A stretch of DNA of 64,000 nucleotides from Streptomyces sp. WMMB 322. GTDB lineage: Bacteria; Actinomycetota; Actinomycetes; Streptomycetales; Streptomycetaceae. The translations under genes were made by a program, and so were the position numbers. The stretch covers positions 186,001 through 250,000 of the forward strand of contig NZ_FMHI01000006.1 of the NCBI RefSeq assembly GCF_900090145.1, written 5' to 3'. Positions 35,487 through 42,518 of this stretch are shown here, one piece after another. The stretch's first letter is position 1. Each line of letters opens with the position of its first letter. The notes beneath the pieces were generated by a model that saw only the letters and a program-made list of their open reading frames with translations, was not told the origin of the DNA and did no database searches.

Positions 35487-36497
35487 ATGCGCCGCTACGG
35501 CAAGCACACCGACGAGGACGACGTCCGCGTACGTCCCAGCCGCAAGGGCAGCCGTCCGCGCACCCACACCCGCCCCAAGCACGAGGACGCGGCGGCGGGC
35601 ATGGTGCTCACCGTCGACAGGGGCCGGTTCACCTGCCTCGTCGACGGCCGCATCATCACCGCGATGAAGGCGCGCGAACTCGGCCGCAAGGGCGTGGTCG
35701 TCGGGGACGAGGTGGCCCTCGTCGGCGACCTGTCCGGGGCCAAGGACACCCTCGCCCGCATCGTCCGCGTCGAGAAGCGCACGTCTGTGCTGCGGCGCAC
35801 CGCCGACGACAACGACCCGTACGAACGTGTCGTCGTCGCCAACGCCGACCAGCTGGCCATCGTCACCGCGCTCGCCGACCCGGAGCCGCGTCCGCGTCTG
35901 ATCGACCGCTGTCTGGTCGCCGCCTACGACGCCGGCCTGGATCCGCTGCTCGTACTGACGAAGTCCGATCTCGCCCCGGCCGGACCGCTGTTGGAGAAAT
36001 ACACGCCCCTCGGGGTGCCGCACGTGGTGACCAGCCGCACCGAACTGGCCGACGGAGAGGCGGCGGAACGGGTACGGGAGTCGCTCTACGGGCGGGTCAC
36101 CGTGTTCGTCGGGCACAGCGGCGTCGGCAAGACGACCCTGGTGAACGCCCTCGTCCCCGAGGACCGCCAGCGCACGACCGGCCACGTCAACGCGGTGACG
36201 GGGCGCGGCCGGCACACGACGACGTCGGCGCTGGCCCTGCCGCTCCGCGAAGAGGGGAGCTGGGTGATCGACACCCCGGGCGTGCGCTCCTTCGGACTCC
36301 ACCACGTCGACCCGTCGCGGGTCATCGGCGCCTTCCCCGACCTGGAACCGGGAACCGCCGGATGCCCGCGCGCATGCAGCCACGACGAGCCGGACTGCGC
36401 ACTCGACCAGTGGGTCGCAGAAGGCCACGCCGACCCGCAGCGGCTTCACTCGCTGCGCCGGCTGCTGGAGACGCGGGAACTGCGCGAAGGCGACTGA
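35487..36497 (+). CDS. rsgA: Ribosome small-subunit biogenesis GTPase RsgA
   Basis: 336 residues. A circularly permuted GTPase: an OB-fold N-terminus (about 35-100), then the G4 motif LVLTKSD, then the Walker A GHSGVGKTTLVNAL (about 209), the G2 region GRGRHTTT and G3 DTPGVRSFG. The C-terminal zinc site is CPRACSHDEPDC (three Cys and a His). It checks maturation of the 30S decoding region. The N-terminus is basic (RPSRKGSRPRTHTRPKH). Fourteen bases after aroA, so co-transcribed. Confidence 0.95.
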   Translation: MRRYGKHTDEDDVRVRPSRKGSRPRTHTRPKHEDAAAGMVLTVDRGRFTCLVDGRIITAMKARELGRKGVVVGDEVALVGDLSGAKDTLARIVRVEKRTSVLRRTADDNDPYERVVVANADQLAIVTALADPEPRPRLIDRCLVAAYDAGLDPLLVLTKSDLAPAGPLLEKYTPLGVPHVVTSRTELADGEAAERVRESLYGRVTVFVGHSGVGKTTLVNALVPEDRQRTTGHVNAVTGRGRHTTTSALALPLREEGSWVIDTPGVRSFGLHHVDPSRVIGAFPDLEPGTAGCPRACSHDEPDCALDQWVAEGHADPQRLHSLRRLLETRELREGD

Positions 36498-36698
36498 CCT
36501 GCACAAACGGGCGGGCACGGGCATCATCACGCCGCCCGGAAGCCCTGCCGCCCACAGCCCGGGAGCACGCCAGGCACGCGGACACGCACGCCCGGAGGCA
36601 TTCCACACGGCGGCGCGGCAGCCGGTCGTCGCGGCGGGATTCCCGGAACCGGGGTCAAGCGGGGCGGGGCGCCACCCGCGGGCCGCGGCGCCGCAGGG

Positions 36699-37316
36699 TC
36701 AGCGCGGCTGCGACAGCAGCGCCCGCACCACCTCGCGGATCTGACTCACCGCCTCCTCGTCCCGCCGCTCCGAGGGCGGGGCCACGACGAACGACAGCGT
36801 GATCCGCACCCCCGCCTCGCACGCCAGGCCCAGCCGGCCGGAGGAGCCGTTCGGCGAGAGCCCGTCGATCATGCGCTCGCACAGCGTGGCGGCCAGCGCC
36901 CCCGGTTCCCCGGGACGTACGGCGGACGCATCCCCGGCGGTGCCGGCCGCTCCGGCGTCCCCGGCCGCGGGCAGCGGCATCGGCGTGCCCCAGCATCCGG
37001 TGAGTGCCGCGCGGACGATGGGTTCGTCACGGGCTGTCCGCAGCATCCAGGCCGCCGCCGCCGCGAAGGAGGCCACCGGGTCGGCTCCGCCGCGGGAGCC
37101 CTCGGCAGCCGCACGTACCGCTCCCTCGACGAAGCCGTCGACCAGCCGTTTCACCAGGGCGGCACCGAGGCCCTCCTTCGTGCCGAACTCGTTGTAGAGC
37201 GTCTGCCGGGACACACCGGCGGCGGTGGCGACGTCCACCATCCGCACTCCTGTCCACGGCTGTGTGCCGACGGCCCTGTGTGCGGCTTCCAGCAAGGTCT
37301 CGCGTGCAGTAGGCAT
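36699..37316 (-). CDS. TetR-family transcriptional regulator
   Basis: 205 residues. The N-terminal helix-turn-helix is WTGVRMVDVATAAGVSRQTLYNEFG (recognition helix about 34-45). The ligand domain has alanine/glycine-rich inserts (PAAGDAGAAGTAGDAS) and ends in SQIREVVRALLSQPR. Target and ligand are unknown. It diverges from the HisN-type phosphatase gene; an inverted repeat at 37355-37379 between them is a candidate operator. It converges on rsgA over about 200 bases with no clear terminator. Confidence 0.88.
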   Translation of the reverse strand: MPTARETLLEAAHRAVGTQPWTGVRMVDVATAAGVSRQTLYNEFGTKEGLGAALVKRLVDGFVEGAVRAAAEGSRGGADPVASFAAAAAWMLRTARDEPIVRAALTGCWGTPMPLPAAGDAGAAGTAGDASAVRPGEPGALAATLCERMIDGLSPNGSSGRLGLACEAGVRITLSFVVAPPSERRDEEAVSQIREVVRALLSQPR

Positions 37317-37354
37317 CGTGCCTCCGAACCCGGCGGCTGGGGTGCGGGACAGAA

Positions 37355-37379
37355 TTGACGCGCCGCCAACTCCTGTCAA
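37355..37379. promoter_or_regulatory. Inverted repeat upstream of the TetR gene
   Basis: ttgac and gtcaa arms are separated by 15 bases, 39 bases before the TetR start. The outer TTGAC could also be a -35 element of a rightward promoter. A candidate autoregulatory operator. Confidence 0.35.
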
Positions 37380-37543
37380 GACAGCGGGCAAAGACCCCGT
37401 CGACGACGCCGGTCCACGGCTTGCCGTCCGTGGCCCCCGTGGTGCCCCCCGGCGCCACCCCTCAGCGCGAACGGAGGCACTCGCATGGCTTCCCCCGGCA
37501 CTGCCCTGTGGCTGGCCACCGGGCTGGTCGATACTGTTCACAC

Positions 37544-38338
37544 ATGCCGGGTTACCACGATGATCTGCGTCTCGCCCATGTGCTGGCCGACGCCGCCGAC
37601 GCCGCGACGATGGAGCGGTTCAAGGCTCTCGATCTGAAGGTCGAGACGAAGCCGGACCTGACGCCGGTGAGCGAGGCCGACAAGGCTGCCGAGGAGCTGA
37701 TCCGTACTTCGCTCAAGCGCACCCGCCCGCGCGACGCGGTGCTCGGCGAGGAGTTCGGCACGGAGGGGCACGGTTCCCGGCGCTGGATCATCGACCCGAT
37801 CGACGGGACGAAGAACTACGTCCGCGGGGTTCCCGTGTGGGCGACGCTGATCGCCCTGACCGAGCTGGGCGAGGGAGGCGACCAGCCGGTGGTGGGCCTG
37901 GTCTCGGCGCCCGCGCTGAACCGGCGCTGGTGGGCGGCGAAGGGGGGCGGCGCCTACACCGGGCGGAGCCTGTCGCAGGCCACGCGTCTCCAGGTCTCCC
38001 GGGTCGAGTCCGTGCGGGACGCCTCCTTCGCGTACTCGTCCCTGCACGGCTGGGAGGAACGCGGCATGTTCCCGGGCTTCCTGGAACTGACCCGCGACTG
38101 CTGGCGTACGCGGGGTTACGGGGACTTCTGGCCGTACATGATGGTCGCCGAGGGTTCGGTGGACGCGTGCGCCGAACCCGAGCTGTCGCTCTGGGACATG
38201 GCCGCCCCCACGATCATCGTTCAGGAGGCAGGCGGCACGTTCACAGGCCTCGACGGCAGGCACGGCCCGCACAGCGGGAACGCCCTCGCCACCAACGGTC
38301 TGCTGCACGAGGAAGTGCTCACGTATCTGACCGCGTAG
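37544..38338 (+). CDS. hisN: Histidinol-phosphatase, inositol-monophosphatase family (HisN)
   Basis: 264 residues. Metal-binding motifs of the IMPase family are LGEEFG (Glu69, Glu70), WIIDPIDGTKNY (Asp84, Asp87) and ELSLWDMAAP towards the C-terminus. The close match of the central block (GDFWPYMMVAEGSVDACAEP) to actinobacterial HisN supports histidinol-phosphate as substrate, the penultimate step of histidine synthesis; other sugar or inositol phosphates cannot be excluded. The frame is open upstream, but the ATG giving MPGYHDDLRLAH is the usual family start. Confidence 0.88.
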   Translation: MPGYHDDLRLAHVLADAADAATMERFKALDLKVETKPDLTPVSEADKAAEELIRTSLKRTRPRDAVLGEEFGTEGHGSRRWIIDPIDGTKNYVRGVPVWATLIALTELGEGGDQPVVGLVSAPALNRRWWAAKGGGAYTGRSLSQATRLQVSRVESVRDASFAYSSLHGWEERGMFPGFLELTRDCWRTRGYGDFWPYMMVAEGSVDACAEPELSLWDMAAPTIIVQEAGGTFTGLDGRHGPHSGNALATNGLLHEEVLTYLTA

Positions 38339-38505
38339 CAGGTACGCGGCACCACCCCGGGCGCGCGTGAGCCGGCGGGCCGCCTGTCGGGGACGCGCCC
38401 TTGTTGTGGTCCCGGAGCCGTGTGAACATAAGACTCCGAAAGATTGTGACCTTGTGAATCTCTTCTCGAATGGGAGAGGTTTCTCCAAGGAGGTGGACCA
38501 CGCAC

Positions 38506-38913
38506 ATGCCCACCCTCGTCCGAGACGCCATGACCACGGTTGTTCTGACCATCGGCCCCGCCCACACACTCCGCCAGGCCGCCGCCCTGATGTCGGCCAG
38601 GCGGGTCGGCGCAGCCGTGGTCTTCGACCCCGACACCAGCGGGCTCGGCATCCTGACCGAGCGCGACATCCTCAACTCCCTCGGCGCGGGCCAGGACCCC
38701 GACCAGGAGACGGCACAGTCCCACACCACGACCGACGTCGTCTTCGCCGCGGAGGAGTGGACTCTGGAGCAGGCCTCTGAAGCCATGACCCACGGCGGGT
38801 TCCGCCACCTGATCGTGCTGCACGAACAGGAGCCCGTCGGCATCGTGTCCGTACGGGACATCGTGCGCTGCTGGACCGGCAGAGCCGAGGCCGTGGGGGC
38901 CGTCGGGGTGTGA
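38506..38913 (+). CDS. Tandem CBS-domain protein
   Basis: 135 residues forming one Bateman pair: CBS1 about 5-65 (MTTVVLTIGPAHTLRQAAALM, GILTERDIL) and CBS2 about 70-130 (WTLEQASEAMTHGGFRHLIVL, GIVSVRDIV). Such small proteins bind adenine nucleotides and regulate partner enzymes. The start is set by the strong AAGGAGGTGG 11 bases before the ATG. The 167-base leader is AT-richer (two TTGTGA words, TCTCTTCTCG). A 15-bp terminator follows, so it is transcribed alone. Confidence 0.9.
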   Translation: MPTLVRDAMTTVVLTIGPAHTLRQAAALMSARRVGAAVVFDPDTSGLGILTERDILNSLGAGQDPDQETAQSHTTTDVVFAAEEWTLEQASEAMTHGGFRHLIVLHEQEPVGIVSVRDIVRCWTGRAEAVGAVGV

Positions 38914-38977
38914 GCCGGGCGCTCGCGCGGCTCACACCGGCGCGGCGGCGCGGGCCTCCTGCACACGGCGAGCAACA

Positions 38978-39011
38978 CCGGAGGGACCGTGCGACGGCAC
39001 GGTCCCTCCGG
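38978..39011. terminator. Terminator after the CBS gene
   Basis: A 15-bp perfect stem (38978-38992 with 38997-39011), loop gacg, followed by gttctta. It could also stop the leftward small ORF at 39034. Confidence 0.9.
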
Positions 39012-39033
39012 GTTCTTACGGCAAGCTGCCGGA

Positions 39034-39159
39034 TCAGCCGCGCAGGGCCTGTACCGCGGCCTCTGGCCGCTTGCCGCAATCCTCGTCCGCCTGGCGGAAG
39101 TTCTCGATCGCCCGCCGGAAGACCTCTTCGCGCGGAGCCTGCGAGAGGCCACCCGTCAC
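39034..39159 (-). CDS. Possible 41-residue hydrophilic protein divergent from the Fur-family gene
   Basis: A GTG-started frame with about 85% G/C at third positions encodes a charged helical peptide (EEVFRRAIENFRQADEDCGK, KRPEAAVQALRG). Upstream on the minus strand, TTGACT and TAGGAT (about 39213-39208 and 39191-39186) form a good -35/-10 pair 16 bases apart, inside the Fur-type operator. The terminator at 38978-39011 lies just beyond its stop. The start has no clear ribosome-binding site. The opposite strand also has an open frame here, with poorer codon use. Function unknown. Confidence 0.4.
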   Translation of the reverse strand: MTGGLSQAPREEVFRRAIENFRQADEDCGKRPEAAVQALRG

Positions 39160-39189
39160 GACCGGGCAGCTTGAGCCGATCCTACATTG

Positions 39190-39223
39190 GACTTTGTCTA
39201 AGTCAAGAACTTGACGAAGTCCG
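39190..39223. promoter_or_regulatory. Fur/PerR-type operator with nested palindromes
   Basis: The outer arms ggactttgtc (39190-39199) and gacgaagtcc (39214-39223) match at nine of ten positions; the inner arms gtcaag (39203-39208) and cttgac (39211-39216) are perfect around aa. It is about 45 bases upstream of the Fur-family start and overlaps a leftward promoter, the expected arrangement for autoregulation and control of a divergent transcript. Confidence 0.7.
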
Positions 39224-39266
39224 TACGCGTTCTTTTCCCGGACCCCCGCACTGCTAGGGTTGGCGT

Positions 39267-39683
39267 ATGAGCGACCTGCTGGAGCGACTCCGCGACCGGG
39301 GCTGGCGGCTCACCGCGCAGCGGAGAGTCGTGGCCGAGGTGCTGGACGGCGACCACGTGCACTTCACGGCGGACGAGGTGCACGCCCGCGCTGCCGTTCG
39401 CCTGCCGGAGATCGCGCGGGCCACCGTCTACAACACGCTGAGCGAACTTGTCTCCATCGGCGAGGTGATCGAGGTCAGCACTGACGGCCGCGCGAAGCGG
39501 TACGACCCCAACGCCCGCCATTCACATCAGCACTTGGTCTGCTCGAAGTGCGGCACGATCCGTGATGTGCACCCCTCCGGCGACCCGCTGGCCGGTCTTC
39601 CCGAGAGCGAGCGCTACGGGTTCACGGTCTCGGACGCCACCATCACCTACCGGGGCACCTGCCCCCAGTGCACCGCCGGCTGA
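39267..39683 (+). CDS. Fur-family (PerR/CatR-like) metalloregulator
   Basis: 138 residues. A winged helix (RLTAQRRVVAEVL, ARATVYNTLSELV) is followed by a His-rich regulatory site (HSHQHL, His85/87/89) and two structural zinc pairs, Cys92-Cys95 (CSKC) and Cys132-Cys135 (CPQC). It is of the peroxide-sensing type; from gene order I think it is the S. coelicolor catR counterpart, but I leave the symbol open. A -10-like TAGGGT (39255-39260) ends six bases before the ATG and no ribosome-binding site is seen, so the mRNA is probably leaderless. A perfect hairpin ends the unit. Confidence 0.88.
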   Translation: MSDLLERLRDRGWRLTAQRRVVAEVLDGDHVHFTADEVHARAAVRLPEIARATVYNTLSELVSIGEVIEVSTDGRAKRYDPNARHSHQHLVCSKCGTIRDVHPSGDPLAGLPESERYGFTVSDATITYRGTCPQCTAG

Positions 39684-39752
39684 CACCGACGTCCCGCCCG
39701 GCTTGATCCGGGCAGACGGCAGCTCCCCGCCACACGCACGTGACGAGACATG

Positions 39753-39788
39753 CGAAGGGCCCGGATCCCTGAGGATCCGGGCCCTTCG
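39753..39788. terminator. Terminator between the Fur-family gene and tRNA-fMet
   Basis: A 16-bp perfect stem (39753-39768 with 39773-39788), loop ctga, followed by actttca. It lies between the rightward gene and the leftward tRNA and can serve both. Confidence 0.9.
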
Positions 39789-39796
39789 ACTTTCAG

Positions 39797-39870
39797 TAGC
39801 GGGGACAGGATTTGAACCTGCGACCTCTGGGTTATGAGCCCAGCGAGCTACCGAGCTGCTCCACCCCGCG
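39797..39870 (-). tRNA. Initiator tRNA-fMet (CAU), copy 1
   Basis: 74 bases with a complete cloverleaf. The anticodon loop is CTCATAA in a stem ending with three consecutive G-C pairs (GGG/CCC), and the first acceptor pair is a C-U mismatch; both mark initiator tRNA. No CCA is encoded. An identical copy lies at 42370-42443 on the same strand. Confidence 0.95.
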
Positions 39871-39883
39871 CCGTTGTGCCGCA

Positions 39884-39913
39884 ACTCTAACCCTGCGCCG
39901 ACGACCAGCGCAA
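39884..39913 (-). promoter_or_regulatory. Promoter of tRNA-fMet copy 1
   Basis: On the minus strand TTGCGC and TAGAGT are separated by 18 bases, the -10 ending 13 bases before the mature 5' end. Copy 2 has the same TAGAGT (42457-42462) at the same distance but a poorer -35 region. Confidence 0.5.
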
Positions 39914-39996
39914 ATCGCTTCCGTGCAGTGAGGCCGGGCCGGCACGGGATCGCGTCCGGGCCGGTCCGACCGCACAGGCGTCGTCGGCCCACACAG

Positions 39997-40029
39997 GCTT
40001 CGCCCCGGCCGGTCCGGCCGGGGCGAAGC
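39997..40029 (-). terminator. Terminator after the Sel1-repeat gene
   Basis: A 14-bp perfect stem (39997-40010 with 40016-40029), five-base loop, directly after the stop at 40031. Confidence 0.88.
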
Positions 40030-40030
40030 G

Positions 40031-41800
40031 TCAGGCCGTGAGCTCCGAGTGGAGGGCGTCGTACAGCTTGGCCGCACGCGCGGCCACCTCGGACGGGCCC
40101 AGCTCGACCGCACGCGCGCACCAGTGCTGCCCCGTCTCGAGCTCGCCCCGGCGTGCGCTCAGCAGCGCGAGGCGAAGCGCCGCGCGCCCGTGCCCCGCCT
40201 CGGCGGCACGGGTCCACCACAGCGCCGCCTCCGGCTCGCTGCCCTCCCGGGCCAGCAACAGCCCCAGGTTGAACGCCCCGTTGGGGCTGCCGGCCTGCGC
40301 CGCGGCCCGGTACCAGCGCGCGGCGTCGACGATCTCGCCCCGCGCCGCCAGGCACATACCAAGCCGCACCTGTGCACGCCGGTGACCCTGCTCGGCCGCA
40401 CGCTCGTACCACTCCTCGTGCTCGTCACGGCTGCTCACATGTGCGGTCGCACCCGTCGAATCGGCCTCCCGCGGGCTGCGGCGCTCCAGGAGCACTGCGA
40501 GCCGGAAGGCGCCCTCCACATTGCCGGCGCCCGCGGCGCAGCGCAGCTGGCGCTCCGCTCCCTGCTCGTCTCCCTCCCTCAGCAACGCGATCCCGACCTG
40601 CAGCGCGGCCTCCGCATGCCCGGCCGCCGCGGCCTGCGCGTACCAGACGCGGGCCGTACGGTGATCACCCCGGCCGACGTGCAGGATGCCCAGATTGAAC
40701 GCGGCGTCGACGCTCCCCGCCTCCGCCGCCTTGGAGAACCAGGGCTCGGCGCCGTCGGCGTCGCCACGCTGCAGCAGAAGCACGGCGAGAGCGTTGGCCG
40801 CCTCGCGGTGCCCGGCGTACGCGGCACGCCGGTACCACTGCTCGGCCTGAGCCGTGCGCCCCTGCGCCGCGCAGAGCAGTCCGAGGTTGAACGCTCCGTT
40901 GTCGCAGCCCGCGTCGAGTGCCACGCGGTACCAGCGCTCCGCGGCCTGCCTCTCACCGCGGTCGGCGTGAAGAGCACCCAGCGCGTTCGCCGCGTTGCCG
41001 TCGCCTTCCTCGGCGGCACGGCGCCACCAGACGGCCGCGCTCTCCTCGTCGCCCGCGTCCCGCAGCAGGAAGCCCAGCGCACACGCGGCGCGCGGCTCGC
41101 CCTCCTTCGCGGACGTGAGGTACCAGCGGCCCGCCTCCTTCAGTTCGCCGCGGCGCTCAAGGATGGCGCCGAGCCGGAGCGCGGCGCGGCGGTGACCGCG
41201 CGCGGCCGCCTGCCTGTACCACTGCTCGGCCTCGCGCTCGACGGTCTCCGCCGCCTCGTCGTCACCGGTGACGTCGGCCGCGCGCTTGCCGATGATCTGC
41301 GCGAGCCGGTACGCAGCCTCGCGGTGGCCCTGTTCGGCGGCGGCGCGGAACCAGGCTTCCGCGCCCTCATCACCATGGTGGTCGAGCAGATCCGCCAGGG
41401 CGTACGCGCCCAGCGCGTGGCCGCACTCGGCGGCATGGAGAAGCCAGTAGTGCGCCGCGGCCTCGTCCCCCCGCTCGCGGTGGTGCCTGCCGAGGGAGTG
41501 GGCGGCGGCGGCCGACCCGGCGACGGCGGCAACCCGCCACCAGCCGGCGGCCTCGTCGGCGCTGCCTCGCTGGTGAAGCAGAACCCCCAGGTTGTTGGCG
41601 GCCGCACGGTCCCCCGCCGCGGTGGCCGCCCGCAGCGGCGCCTCCGCACCGTCGAGATCGCCGCTGCGCAGCAGCCGCGCCCCGAGCACGCTCAGCTCAC
41701 CGATGTCCTCGACTTCTCCCGCCCCGCTGTCAACTCCCGCCGGAGCCGTACCGGTACCCGGCGGAGCCTCCAGTCTCACCTTGTCCCCCATGAACCCCAT
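40031..41800 (-). CDS. Long Sel1/TPR-repeat protein
   Basis: 589 residues made almost wholly of about 14 Sel1-like repeats of 36-ish residues, with the recurrent pattern A-x-x-WYRxAAxxGHxxAAxxLGxLLxxRG. The repeats form a right-handed superhelix used for protein contacts. No signal peptide or catalytic motif is seen. An insert of about 15 residues (SPREADSTGATAHVSSRDEH) interrupts repeat spacing near residue 445. Two starts are possible, ATG at 41800 or 41791. In Streptomyces this gene is conserved but unassigned as far as I know. It is bracketed by the two identical initiator tRNA genes. Confidence 0.85.
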   Translation of the reverse strand: MGFMGDKVRLEAPPGTGTAPAGVDSGAGEVEDIGELSVLGARLLRSGDLDGAEAPLRAATAAGDRAAANNLGVLLHQRGSADEAAGWWRVAAVAGSAAAAHSLGRHHRERGDEAAAHYWLLHAAECGHALGAYALADLLDHHGDEGAEAWFRAAAEQGHREAAYRLAQIIGKRAADVTGDDEAAETVEREAEQWYRQAAARGHRRAALRLGAILERRGELKEAGRWYLTSAKEGEPRAACALGFLLRDAGDEESAAVWWRRAAEEGDGNAANALGALHADRGERQAAERWYRVALDAGCDNGAFNLGLLCAAQGRTAQAEQWYRRAAYAGHREAANALAVLLLQRGDADGAEPWFSKAAEAGSVDAAFNLGILHVGRGDHRTARVWYAQAAAAGHAEAALQVGIALLREGDEQGAERQLRCAAGAGNVEGAFRLAVLLERRSPREADSTGATAHVSSRDEHEEWYERAAEQGHRRAQVRLGMCLAARGEIVDAARWYRAAAQAGSPNGAFNLGLLLAREGSEPEAALWWTRAAEAGHGRAALRLALLSARRGELETGQHWCARAVELGPSEVAARAAKLYDALHSELTA

Positions 41801-42317
41801 GTTCGCACCACCCGCAACCCACGTACACCTGGAATACCACCACCGGGTGAGGTCAATTCAGAGGTTTGTCGACTTCCCGACAGAGAGACACCTCAAACCG
41901 TCTGCCACGAAAGGGAGTTGAGTTGTCCTGCGTTGACGCGTGCGAAGGGGCCGGATCCTTGAGAATCCGGACCCGCCACCGGCCACCCGTTCTCGTTCTT
42001 CTGCGACCTCGGCGTCAGGTCCTCGCCGACATCGCTTCGACCCCGGACTTCCGGCACGAGCCGGGAGCCCGAGGCGAACCGCCGGCGGCTGCCCGACGTG
42101 CACAGCGACAGCCGGACTCACTGCGGACGCGTCGGGTTCTCCGGGTCCTGGGTCTTCTTGCCGGCGGGACGCCCTCGCCGGCTGCTCGTGCAGACCCCGG
42201 TCGAGGTGTGCCGGGACGAAGTCACGTTCCCCTGAGCCCTGCATGCCCGCGGGTGACCGTCTCTGCCCCACGGGGCGCGCGGCTTCCTTCGGCCAACGGA
42301 TCCGGTCATCACTACGC
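41801..42317. other. Gene-free interval with a degenerate copy of the tRNA-flanking hairpin
   Basis: No convincing gene is seen in about 515 bases. Bases 41941-41974 match the hairpin region at 39751-39784 at 30 of 34 positions, but stem pairing is now imperfect. This suggests that the tRNA-fMet unit with its terminator was duplicated and that the roughly 340 bases between this relic and the functional terminator at 42318 were inserted or diverged later. Confidence 0.5.
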
Positions 42318-42354
42318 GAGTGGGCCCCCTTCTGTGTCAGAAGGGGGCCCACTC
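42318..42354 (-). terminator. Terminator after tRNA-fMet copy 2
   Basis: A 16-bp perfect stem (42318-42333 with 42339-42354) and five-base loop, 16 bases beyond the tRNA 3' end. Confidence 0.9.
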
Positions 42355-42369
42355 ATCTGCGATCTTCAG

Positions 42370-42443
42370 TAGCGGGGACAGGATTTGAACCTGCGACCTC
42401 TGGGTTATGAGCCCAGCGAGCTACCGAGCTGCTCCACCCCGCG
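42370..42443 (-). tRNA. Initiator tRNA-fMet (CAU), copy 2
   Basis: Identical over all 74 bases to the copy at 39797-39870; identity continues for a few bases on each side (ttcag before, ccgttgtg after). Initiator features are the C-U first pair and the GGG/CCC anticodon stem. It lies 76 bases after the UPF0182 gene stop, separated by a hairpin. Confidence 0.95.
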
Positions 42444-42483
42444 CCGTTGTGTGACAACTCTACACCACGGTGGGGAGTGCTCC

Positions 42484-42513
42484 GCACCCGGGCGGGTGTG
42501 ACCGCCCGGGTGC
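42484..42513 (-). terminator. Terminator after the UPF0182 gene
   Basis: A 12-bp perfect G/C stem (42484-42495 with 42502-42513), six bases after the stop. Confidence 0.85.
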
Positions 42514-42518
42514 CCCAA

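Noticed and set aside
38989..39174. Plus-strand 61-codon frame opposite the small ORF at 39034-39159
   Set aside because: Begins inside the terminator hairpin, has no ribosome-binding site and poorer third-position G/C than the opposite strand.
41858..42352. Open frames on both strands in the interval before tRNA-fMet copy 2
   Set aside because: Arg/Pro/Ser-rich products with no family resemblance, overlapping hairpins, and no ribosome-binding site.
39797..42443. tRNA-fMet copies as ends (att sites) of an integrated element
   Set aside because: The genes between them are ordinary chromosomal ones (Sel1 protein) and no integrase or excisionase gene is present; simple duplication fits better.
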